Made by a program: the position numbers and the translations under genes. From assembly GCF_900115015.1 (NCBI RefSeq), contig NZ_FOUZ01000008.1, positions 124,001-188,000 on the forward strand: a stretch of DNA of 64,000 nucleotides, given 5' to 3'. Shown here one piece after another: positions 36,501-43,252 of the stretch. This stretch comes from Algoriella xinjiangensis. GTDB taxonomy: Bacteria > Bacteroidota > Bacteroidia > Flavobacteriales > Weeksellaceae. The number at the start of each line of letters is the position of its first letter. Within the stretch, counting starts at the first letter, position 1. The notes beneath the pieces were generated by a model. The model searched no databases, was not told where the DNA came from, and saw only the letters and a list, made by a program, of their open reading frames with translations.

Positions 36501-36964
36501 ACTTGATGATTATATTTTATTAAATAAAAACCTTTAAATAAATCAAAATTAAAAACCTCTTTATCTTGGTCTAAATATAATTTTAAGGTTTTCCCATATA
36601 ATTGATGTTTTGGATTGGAAGAAGACAATAAATTTTCTAAATCTCTTTCCTTATCCCAATAATGAAAACTTATCTGATTAACACTAGATTTATTAAATGT
36701 CATTTCAATTAAATCAAGTGTATCTGATACCATTTTTGTATAAACAGAATTTTTATTTAATTGTTTTTTATTGACAACATTTCTAAATGCAGTTCTTATC
36801 AAATCTATGCGAGCAAACGGACTAGGAATTGATGTTGGTTCTTTGGTTGTTTCATCTCCATCTGGAGTTGGTATTTTCTCTATATCTTGCTGATTATATG
36901 CACCTGATCGTTCTGACCAATGTTCTAAATTAGCATCTTGAAATAATCTAAAAACTTTTGACAT
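33575..36964 (-). CDS. Large actin/Hsp70-fold ATPase, SrfB-like
   Basis: Of the 1129 residues, the C-terminal half holds the actin/Hsp70 nucleotide-binding motifs: phosphate-1 FAIDFGTTNTHIEYRKG near residue 585, phosphate-2 ASIDIGGGTTDIVIYNN near 810, and the adenosine motif VTFSGNGSKLL near 950. The roughly 570-residue N-terminal region is unique and mainly alpha/beta without membrane spans. The size and layout resemble the SrfB family (virulence-associated, Hsp70-like), but that assignment is from memory of the family's features. It lies 10 bases after the tubulin-like gene, so an actin-like and a tubulin-like protein are made from the same message. Confidence 0.75.
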   Translation of the reverse strand: MSKVFRLFQDANLEHWSERSGAYNQQDIEKIPTPDGDETTKEPTSIPSPFARIDLIRTAFRNVVNKKQLNKNSVYTKMVSDTLDLIEMTFNKSSVNQISFHYWDKERDLENLLSSSNPKHQLYGKTLKLYLDQDKEVFNFDLFKGFYLIKYNHQVIGGTSPLTLFFTTANNLSSIDLNFHGSDKLFDSEYCPLYNRDEEFQKYIYRLFYSNSSLKSKMKDFYDYIELSLEELSKINHSLFEEIHQIKSEGQQNLIDLNTYYDDLDTGISGQNIDVLGVPLKIRRVKQLASQIQKESDFLIDSEKFNSIYTDELLPLVLQNSYNTGLNYTSFSAKWNQNFKVPYYDSENEFNKRTLPNTATQYPYITVSDFLEPYIFNFEYPLNPKYFNGNITRNVNNNISDFALPLTRKFFDFFSIDDLLNKKVGGLPMLEMKSFVDSIDVILRIPIKSQNRFITFNRRYVNKGPLTADQPDLINNQGFIERVNFSLGIFPFVKTNKRFDAHYRIGIYDFGDIDVKAQFIDDKNETVKKVATKLRSNKQSDFIQSEYSVVENEFDYIDVSLLNRHNVIVPKWTIPSNNSEVFSFAIDFGTTNTHIEYRKGEDEPQAFDITKDDIQLEGTISSDYIEKGDVDTETIMMVRLMRLELLPGLINAETEFKFPTRTVISYAETLNKSVANYALADYSIPFQYEKLPIQKPSIVKSNLKWANINSDDIQVVKVFLEELVFLIKNKILLNNGDINKTQIKWSYPISMNNARLSKFEGLIEGLIEEYLKPNDLPKRITESIAPFQYLIKKEGISSLDKPVASIDIGGGTTDIVIYNNDVPQIITSFRYGANAIFGDGYNKPSSSNGFIKTRSKIDNILEENNELDLQAILKGLSSNKSEDISTFLFSLETNKNLNDKNVPLSYSAILSDSGDLKTVFLFYYSSIIYHLAKLMIVNNLEAPKYVTFSGNGSKLLSIIDNSRQSRIINEFTKLIFEKVYAQNLAPITIKQYKNPKEITCKGMLYSTTELDVLKLKYTLLGDKNNSKNIKYTEIETVKADVLEETTDFINLFFDLNKEFSFKDNFEINIDKLNNYREYALGELKGELLLGIQNKLDELEGELDTEISEPLFFYPLVGILNSLASHISKN

Positions 36965-36974
36965 AATAATCGAT

Positions 36975-38495
36975 TTAAAATAATTTTTGTTTTAAAATTT
37001 GTTCCGTTCCTTCAGAAAAAAGCTCTATTAATCTACTTTCAATAGATGTATAAGAATCATTACTTTTTTTGTGGGCTTTGTTTAACTCATTAATAAAGAA
37101 ATCATAATTTTTATCTGAAAACATTTTCAATAAGCTTGTTTTCTTTTCCTCTACTCCATTTACAAGCGCAAAAATATTAGTAGAATTAATGTCTTTTATA
37201 TCTTCTACATTAATTCCAGAAGAATCTGTTTTAAATTCTACTAAAAAAGGAGAAAATGAGATGTTATTACGTTGTAATTCTCCTAACCAAATTCTGAATG
37301 ATTTAAAGAAATCTGAAAGTGTATAATAATAAGGTTGATTTAAGAAATTTTGATCGATTTTATGAGCGCCATCACTTGCAAATGGTTTATCTAAATTATC
37401 TCTTAATTTATCTTTACAGAAGATATTAAAATAAAAAAATCGTGTTAAAGATTCTTTTATTAAAAAATTTGTTTTATCACTTAAATCTTTAAATGATATA
37501 GTTGATAAGTTATTTTTAATTCCAAATTCTAAATAAGAAGGCTCTACTGCTATCCCATCTGTTGTTTGTAAATTTTGATTATGTGCAAAATCTATAATAG
37601 ATAAAGCCGAAGCTAACTCAATAAAATGTGCGTCATTTTTTTGTTCTGTACCTCCTTCTTTATTTTTATATAAATTATCGCCATTATCGCCTATATAATA
37701 TAATGCATTTATAGATTTGTTTCCTGTTATATTATTATGGTAATAATGCAATGCAGCCTTGGCTTTGGCATTAAATCCGTGACTATCTATTACGGAAGAA
37801 GAATCTGTTTCTAATTTAAAATAAGGTTGAACGGTGATGGCTCCAATAACTGCATTTTTGATATGATTGTAATGTTTTCCACCAATCATTCCTGTTCTTA
37901 AATTTTTTAATAATAATGGAAAACCTGCAGAACCTGTTCCTCCAAAAATAGAACTTATAATAAATATCCTATCATCTGGCTCAAAAACATCTGCAAAATA
38001 TTGATAAAACTGAGAATTTGTAAAACCATTTAAAACAACACTTCCTATATTAGGATTTCCTTTAAAACCTACTTCTAAATCTAAATCCAAATTATCTTTC
38101 GAAAAAAGTAAATCAGTCAACACTTGATTGGTTGGATCTAAATTAGAATAATCTATAAAATCCTTAAAACGACCACCTTCTATACCAGGAATATTCATAA
38201 CAAAATTATCATTATCCATCGTATTACCATGCTTTGTATTTACAACATTGCCTAATGTTCCTATTTTATTTTTAAAAAATAAAGATTTTTTACTTTGGTT
38301 AGATTTTTCTTGAATAATTTTATAATCATTCAATATTTTTTTTGTTCTATTTACATCCGCTGCAGATTTGTCTGGATCAATTAGTATAGGTATTATTTCA
38401 TAATTAGATTCTACACCTGCTGCTAATAACATTGTTAGCGATTTTATTGTACGAGCTCCGGTACCTCCTATTCCAAAAACATATAATTTTGCCAT
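36975..38495 (-). CDS. Tubulin/FtsZ-fold GTPase (Tubulin_2-like)
   Basis: The 506-residue protein begins LYVFGIGGTGARTIKSL, like the first nucleotide loop of FtsZ, and has FIISSIFGGTGSAGFPLLL with the tubulin signature GGTGSAG at residues 185-191. An acidic segment IPILIDPDKSAADVN follows the first strand, as in tubulin-like GTPases. No membrane segment is present. It is far from FtsZ in length and sequence and lacks the FtsZ C-terminal peptide, so it is not the cell-division protein. It may polymerise or act as a GTP-dependent scaffold. The gene is 3 bases after the small membrane-protein gene. Confidence 0.82.
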   Translation of the reverse strand: MAKLYVFGIGGTGARTIKSLTMLLAAGVESNYEIIPILIDPDKSAADVNRTKKILNDYKIIQEKSNQSKKSLFFKNKIGTLGNVVNTKHGNTMDNDNFVMNIPGIEGGRFKDFIDYSNLDPTNQVLTDLLFSKDNLDLDLEVGFKGNPNIGSVVLNGFTNSQFYQYFADVFEPDDRIFIISSIFGGTGSAGFPLLLKNLRTGMIGGKHYNHIKNAVIGAITVQPYFKLETDSSSVIDSHGFNAKAKAALHYYHNNITGNKSINALYYIGDNGDNLYKNKEGGTEQKNDAHFIELASALSIIDFAHNQNLQTTDGIAVEPSYLEFGIKNNLSTISFKDLSDKTNFLIKESLTRFFYFNIFCKDKLRDNLDKPFASDGAHKIDQNFLNQPYYYTLSDFFKSFRIWLGELQRNNISFSPFLVEFKTDSSGINVEDIKDINSTNIFALVNGVEEKKTSLLKMFSDKNYDFFINELNKAHKKSNDSYTSIESRLIELFSEGTEQILKQKLF

Positions 38496-38498
38496 AAT

Positions 38499-38894
38499 TT
38501 AAAAGGGTACTTTTTTACAATTAGTACTAAAATTTTTAAGAATTAATGAGAATAGAAATCCTACTAATAATGAGTAAAATGCATTAATAAAAGAAAATGA
38601 TAAATACTCGCCCGAGCTATAATCTAATCCTAAAGCTGATAAATAATTATAGCTGTACATATAGCAAAATAAAAAATTAAAAATAACAGATAGTGATAAA
38701 AAAACTAACCATATAGAAATCTTAGAAAACTTTACTGTATCTATAATTTTATAATATAAAACAGGTATTAGCAAACTAGTTACGACCATAACTAAACCTA
38801 TAATAGTATAGAGATTTTCGTTGAATAAATCGCCCGAAAAATCATTTGTATAAAAAAGCGTCTCATATAATGACGCAAAAAGTTCATTTAACAT
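38499..38894 (-). CDS. Small polytopic membrane protein
   Basis: The 131-residue protein has four predicted spans (YTIIGLVMVVTSLLIPVLYY; IWLVFLSLSVIFNFLFCYM; a weaker third around FSFINAFYSL; and LVGFLFSLIL) and short loops. No family is recognised. It lies between the vWA-like lipoprotein and the tubulin-like GTPase with gaps of 3-5 bases. It could anchor the cytoplasmic GTPase to the membrane. Confidence 0.65.
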   Translation of the reverse strand: MLNELFASLYETLFYTNDFSGDLFNENLYTIIGLVMVVTSLLIPVLYYKIIDTVKFSKISIWLVFLSLSVIFNFLFCYMYSYNYLSALGLDYSSGEYLSFSFINAFYSLLVGFLFSLILKNFSTNCKKVPF

Positions 38895-38899
38895 ATAAA

Positions 38900-40363
38900 T
38901 TATCTGTTTAGTGTGAATTTTAAATTAATAAGTTGATTGTTTTGATTATTATTTTTTAGAGAGTATGCTTCATTAACTCCTTCAATTAAATATTTAAATC
39001 CAAACGTTTTACCTTGTATTGTCGCAACATTATCATCAGAATTAGTATTTGTAGCAAATACCCATTTCGGAATTTGATTAGTTAATTGTAATGATAATTC
39101 TTTATCAAAATTTGGTTTTGTACTTTCTAAAGTAATTAAATGTGTTGCCGTAGATTCCTTGATTTTTTTAACCACTGTTGGTTTAAAATTATCATTTAAA
39201 ATAGTTTGATTAATTACTTTTATATCGAGTATCTTAAAATCACCAATAACTTTATAATTATTTGCATCTAATCCAAAATTTGCATCTGGCAATTTATTAT
39301 AATCAACAGCTACAGTAAATTTAAATTTCCCATTATCACTCTTTACATTATCCAATTGCAAACTTTCACCTTTCTCTCTAGATATCTTATAAGTTCCAAT
39401 ATCATTATTTGATTGAATAATTGAATATTGTATATTATTTTCTGAAGTATTTGATATAAAATAGCTATTTTGGAAACCTTGTAATTCATTAATTTTAATT
39501 TTACTGATAAAATCATTTATTAACTTAGGGTTTCCTAAAATCCAAATATAAAATGGACGCTGTCCTTTATAATAAGAAGGTTTATTATGAGATGAATAAT
39601 AAAACCCATCAAAATCTGATTCAAATTTTAAAATTAAAGTTGAAAAATCTGTCTTGTTTAATCGTTGTAAAAAAGCATCTTTTGTTAATGATTTTCCAAT
39701 TCCTAATCCAGAAATTGTATTTTGATTTTTATCTAAAGAGTAAATAAAGTCCGAAAAAAAGAGTGAAATACTTTTATCATCCGTTTTAGATAAAATTAAT
39801 TTTAACGTTTCGTTTAATTCTGAAGTAGACGTATTTCCAATTTTATAATTTTTATTCTTAGGATTCAATTCCGAAATAAAATTTTTAACATCTTTTATTT
39901 CTGATTTATAAATTGCACTATTAATAAAAAAAGGATCTATTTTATTAGGATCATATACTCCTCTTAGCTGTACTAATAAATCAGATAAACTTGCTTTATA
40001 TTGAGTATTTCCATTTACATAACCATCCATACTTCCAGAATTTTCTATGTAAATATTAACGTGAGGATTAATTATCTGACTACTACATTCAATCTTAACA
40101 CCATCACCATCTCTTATCTCAGATTTTATATAATTTGAAATAAAATCATAATATTTTGACTCATTTAAGTCCTTTCCTTCAAATAGTTCCGAATATTTTT
40201 TTGGATTATTAGAGATATAATCCTTAATTTTTTTACACTCTGAATTATCTAAAACTTTATCTTTTCTGATTGCTACATTAATTTCTTTTTTCAGACTATC
40301 TCCACAAGAAAACAAAATAGAGACACTTAATAAACAAAAAGCAATTTTTATCTTTAATAACAT
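38900..40363 (-). CDS. vWA-like lipoprotein, first gene of the operon
   Basis: The 487-residue protein has a lipoprotein signal with lipobox Cys20 (SILFSCGDS). From residue 102 a von Willebrand A-like domain begins, NIYIENSGSMDGYVNG, with the MIDAS order DxSxS altered to Glu107-x-Ser109-x-Ser111. SISLFFSDFIYSL near residue 205 looks like the later acidic MIDAS strand. The C-terminal half is beta-rich and could be an Ig-like or receptor domain. As the only large surface-exposed member it may be the sensor or adhesive part of the system. The start is 54 bases from the palindrome at 40417. Confidence 0.75.
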   Translation of the reverse strand: MLLKIKIAFCLLSVSILFSCGDSLKKEINVAIRKDKVLDNSECKKIKDYISNNPKKYSELFEGKDLNESKYYDFISNYIKSEIRDGDGVKIECSSQIINPHVNIYIENSGSMDGYVNGNTQYKASLSDLLVQLRGVYDPNKIDPFFINSAIYKSEIKDVKNFISELNPKNKNYKIGNTSTSELNETLKLILSKTDDKSISLFFSDFIYSLDKNQNTISGLGIGKSLTKDAFLQRLNKTDFSTLILKFESDFDGFYYSSHNKPSYYKGQRPFYIWILGNPKLINDFISKIKINELQGFQNSYFISNTSENNIQYSIIQSNNDIGTYKISREKGESLQLDNVKSDNGKFKFTVAVDYNKLPDANFGLDANNYKVIGDFKILDIKVINQTILNDNFKPTVVKKIKESTATHLITLESTKPNFDKELSLQLTNQIPKWVFATNTNSDDNVATIQGKTFGFKYLIEGVNEAYSLKNNNQNNQLINLKFTLNR

Positions 40364-40416
40364 TAATACATATTTACTATTATTTGATAAAAGTATTCAT
40401 AAGTAAAATTTTTATA

Positions 40417-40432
40417 TTACGGTTTCCCGTAA
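40417..40432 (-). promoter_or_regulatory. Palindromic regulatory site upstream of the eight-gene operon
   Basis: On the minus strand this reads TTACGGGAAACCGTAA, identical over 16 bp to the site at 20244-20259. A -7-like TACTTTTA (40388-40395) follows after 21 bases, the same gap as at the other copy, so the two promoters are built alike. On the plus strand it lies about 70 bases before rlmD, too far from the likely rlmD promoter to overlap its core. Confidence 0.6.
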
Positions 40433-40493
40433 TCCAGAAAAAAACAAATTCACAAAACTAAGCTTCTCTATTTTCAATTATTATTTAAAACTT

Positions 40494-40501
40494 TACCTTT
40501 G
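40494..40501 (+). promoter_or_regulatory. -7 element of rlmD, giving a nearly leaderless mRNA
   Basis: TACCTTTG fits TAnnTTTG and ends only 4 bases before the rlmD ATG at 40506. With initiation about 5-7 bases after this element, the transcript would begin at or next to the start codon. The -33 position holds TTC rather than TTG. Confidence 0.55.
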
Positions 40502-40505
40502 CAAA

Positions 40506-41924
40506 ATGTCAAGAAAAGTGAAACAAAAAATTATATTAAATAACATAGAAGTTTTACGTGCTGGAGCAAAAGGTGTTTCGGTTGGTAGAACAGAGGAAGG
40601 AAAGACAGTTTTAATTAAAGGTGCTATTCCTGGAGATGTTGTTGATGTACACGTCTTAAAAAAGAAAAGTAGTTATTTAGAAGGTCAAGCAATCGAGTTT
40701 CATAAGAAATCTCAATTTCGTGTAGAGCCTAAATGTGAGCACTTTGGTGTTTGTGGAGGTTGTAAATGGCAAGATATGAGCTATGATGCTCAACTACAAT
40801 TTAAACACGATGAAGTTGTAAATAACTTAATTCGTATTGGAGGATTTAAAGAATTAGATACCGAAATTATTCCAATTTTAGGATCTGAGAAACAATATAT
40901 GTACCGTAACAAATTAGAATTTACTTTTTCTAATGCGCGTTGGTTAACTTTAGAAGAAATACAATCGGGTAAAGAATTTGATGACCGCGATGTTGTTGGT
41001 TTCCATATTCCGGGCGCTTGGTCAAAAGTATTAGATGTTACAGAATGTCATTTACAGCGCGATCCGTCAAATGCGATTCGTGTAGAAGCAAAACGTTTTG
41101 CTTTAGAACATAATTTAGATTTCTTCGATTTAAAAAATCAAGAAGGATTATTAAGAACATTAATGATCAGAACTTCTCAAAATGGTGAAGTAATGGTTTT
41201 AGTTCAATTTTTCCGTGAAGAAAAAGAAAATCGCGAAGCATTTTTACAAAACTTAAACGATAAATTTCCAGAGATTACTTCTTTATTATATGCAATCAAT
41301 CCAAAACAAAACGATTCTGTTTACGATTTAGACATCGAAACGTTTGCTGGAAAAGATCATATTATGGAGAAAATGGAAGATTTAGATTTCAAAATTGGTC
41401 CAAAATCTTTCTATCAAACAAATCCAGAACAAGCCTACGAATTATATAAATTAACACGTGATTTTGCTGGATTAACTGGCGAAGAATTGGTTTACGATTT
41501 ATATACAGGTACAGGAACTATTGCGCAATTTGTTTCTAAAAATGCAAAAAAAGTAGTTGGTGTAGAATCTGTTCCAGAAGCTATTGCCGCTGCTAAAGCT
41601 GCCGCAGAACAAAACGGAATTACAAATTGTGATTTCTATTGTGGTGATATGAAAGATGTATTAAACCAAGAATTTATCGAAGAACACGGTGTTCCAGATG
41701 TTTTAATTACTGATCCTCCTCGTGATGGAATGCATAAAAAAGTTGTTGAAAATATATTATTCATGAATCCGCAACGCATTGTTTACGTTTCTTGTAACTC
41801 TGCAACGCAAGCACGCGATTTAGAATTGATGAAAGAACAATATAAAATTGTTAAAGTTCAGCCAGTTGACATGTTTCCACAAACACATCATGTAGAAAAT
41901 ATTGTACTTTTAGAGCGAATTTAA
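40506..41924 (+). CDS. rlmD: 23S rRNA (uracil-5-)-methyltransferase, RlmD/RumA family
   Basis: The 472-residue protein has an N-terminal TRAM domain, the iron-sulfur cysteines CEHFGVCGGCKW, SAM-binding VYDLYTGTGTIAQFV, TDPPRDGMHKKVV and the catalytic Cys in VYVSCNSATQARDL. It makes m5U in 23S rRNA (U1939 in E. coli numbering, from family knowledge). It is followed by DUF6452 and DUF6048 genes, an order frequent in Flavobacteriia. Confidence 0.93.
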   Translation: MSRKVKQKIILNNIEVLRAGAKGVSVGRTEEGKTVLIKGAIPGDVVDVHVLKKKSSYLEGQAIEFHKKSQFRVEPKCEHFGVCGGCKWQDMSYDAQLQFKHDEVVNNLIRIGGFKELDTEIIPILGSEKQYMYRNKLEFTFSNARWLTLEEIQSGKEFDDRDVVGFHIPGAWSKVLDVTECHLQRDPSNAIRVEAKRFALEHNLDFFDLKNQEGLLRTLMIRTSQNGEVMVLVQFFREEKENREAFLQNLNDKFPEITSLLYAINPKQNDSVYDLDIETFAGKDHIMEKMEDLDFKIGPKSFYQTNPEQAYELYKLTRDFAGLTGEELVYDLYTGTGTIAQFVSKNAKKVVGVESVPEAIAAAKAAAEQNGITNCDFYCGDMKDVLNQEFIEEHGVPDVLITDPPRDGMHKKVVENILFMNPQRIVYVSCNSATQARDLELMKEQYKIVKVQPVDMFPQTHHVENIVLLERI

Positions 41925-41939
41925 AATTCAATCAATCAA

Positions 41940-42539
41940 ATGAAAAAAATTCAATCTTTCTTCAAGTATAGTTTATTTGCACTTCTAGTTGCTTCGGCAT
42001 TTTATAGTTGCGAAGACGATGATATTTGTACAGACGAAGGCGAAGTGCCGCGTATGGTTGCCGATATGTATTATAATGGTACAGATGTTAAATTAGAAGA
42101 TTCTATCTATTATTGGGCGTATGTTTTAAAAGATTCTATACCAACAAATACAAGTAAAGACACTGTTCAAATAGAAAATGGAGTCGTTTTAAATAAATCA
42201 AGTTTCGGAATTGTTTTGCGTAACAATCCCAATAAAAAAGTTTTTTATACCATTGCACAAGGACCAGATAAAGAAATTAGAGATCCAGTTACCAATCAAA
42301 TTACGAATACAATTTTAGCAAAACGTGATCGTTTGATTTTAGAATATGATACAATTGGTAATACATATACATCAAAAGCATGCGGCTACGGCTTAACTTT
42401 TAAAGGTATAAAAGTATCATTGGTAACCAAAAAAGGTTCGGGACCAGGAAATTGGATAAAAAGTATAGAAACTGTAAACACAGAAATTAAAGATGGCTCA
42501 ACGACTGTTATTAAGCTTTTTACTGACGAGCGCAATTAG
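41940..42539 (+). CDS. DUF6452 family lipoprotein
   Basis: The 199-residue protein has a signal peptide ending in a lipobox (SAFYSCEDDD) and a beta-rich body with conserved-looking CTDEGEVPRMVADMY and CGYGLTFKGI. It matches the small DUF6452 family found after rlmD in Flavobacteriia. Its function is unknown. The end overlaps the following DUF6048 gene by 47 bases, so the two are probably co-translated and may work together in the envelope. Confidence 0.75.
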   Translation: MKKIQSFFKYSLFALLVASAFYSCEDDDICTDEGEVPRMVADMYYNGTDVKLEDSIYYWAYVLKDSIPTNTSKDTVQIENGVVLNKSSFGIVLRNNPNKKVFYTIAQGPDKEIRDPVTNQITNTILAKRDRLILEYDTIGNTYTSKACGYGLTFKGIKVSLVTKKGSGPGNWIKSIETVNTEIKDGSTTVIKLFTDERN

Positions 42540-43179
42540 TTTTGCTTTTGCGCAAAAAAATAAAACTGATTCTACAAAAGTTTCAGTAACAGATACAATT
42601 CAGAAAAAAATCAACCACGATATTTTTATCGGTGTAGATTTATTCAACCCTGTTGTTTCTGCATTTACAGACAAGCAAGGCGTTAGTGCATTTGCATCGT
42701 ATCAACTTAACAACAAATGGCATTTGGTTGCCGAAGCTGGTTACGAGAAAAATAAATTTGATCAAATTAATTGGAATGTTGATGTTGATGGCGTTTTTGC
42801 AAAACTTGGTGCCAATTGGTTTATTACGCAAGATGTAGAAAATCAATCGAACGGAATTTACATTGGTGGACGAGTTGCGTATTCTAAATATTCGCAAACC
42901 ATCAATAGTTATCCTATTCGCGATTTACAATCTAACATAATTATAGATAGTGGCTCTCGTCCAAAGGCCGATGTTAGTGCTTTTTGGGTAGAAGCTGTAG
43001 TTGGTGGTCGCGTAGAAATTTTTAAGAATTTTTATGGCGAATTGGCTTTTCATCCTGCTGTATATTTAGGTGGTAAAAAAGATGATGAAATTGAACCATT
43101 GGTTATTCCGGGTTACGGAAAAAATAGTGGTCCATTTAATATGCCTATTTTTTGGGGAATTTCTTATAAGATTAAATAA
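42493..43179 (+). CDS. DUF6048 family outer-membrane beta-barrel protein
   Basis: The 228-residue protein has a signal peptide (RLLLSFLLTSAISFAFAQ) and alternating strands typical of a small beta-barrel, for example VSAFASYQLNNKWHLVAEAGY and IYIGGRVAYSKYSQ, ending with the aromatic IFWGISYKIK. It fits the DUF6048 family. The ATG at 42493 lies inside the DUF6452 gene and is the only start that keeps the signal peptide. Confidence 0.75.
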   Translation: MAQRLLLSFLLTSAISFAFAQKNKTDSTKVSVTDTIQKKINHDIFIGVDLFNPVVSAFTDKQGVSAFASYQLNNKWHLVAEAGYEKNKFDQINWNVDVDGVFAKLGANWFITQDVENQSNGIYIGGRVAYSKYSQTINSYPIRDLQSNIIIDSGSRPKADVSAFWVEAVVGGRVEIFKNFYGELAFHPAVYLGGKKDDEIEPLVIPGYGKNSGPFNMPIFWGISYKIK

Positions 43180-43196
43180 AAAATCTAGCATAAAAA

Positions 43197-43232
43197 TAAA
43201 AAAGCAAGCTAAATATTTAGCTTGCTTTTTTT
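43197..43232. terminator. Bidirectional intrinsic terminator
   Basis: AAAGCAAGCTAAA, the loop TA and TTTAGCTTGCTTT form a long perfect stem flanked by A and T runs, between the convergent DUF6048 and lon genes. Confidence 0.88.
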
Positions 43233-43252
43233 GTATTGATATAATTAAAAGT

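Noticed and set aside
36975-38495. The tubulin-like gene considered as the chromosomal ftsZ.
   Set aside because: It is 506 residues long, lacks the FtsZ C-terminal peptide and division-cluster neighbours, and sits in an accessory operon.
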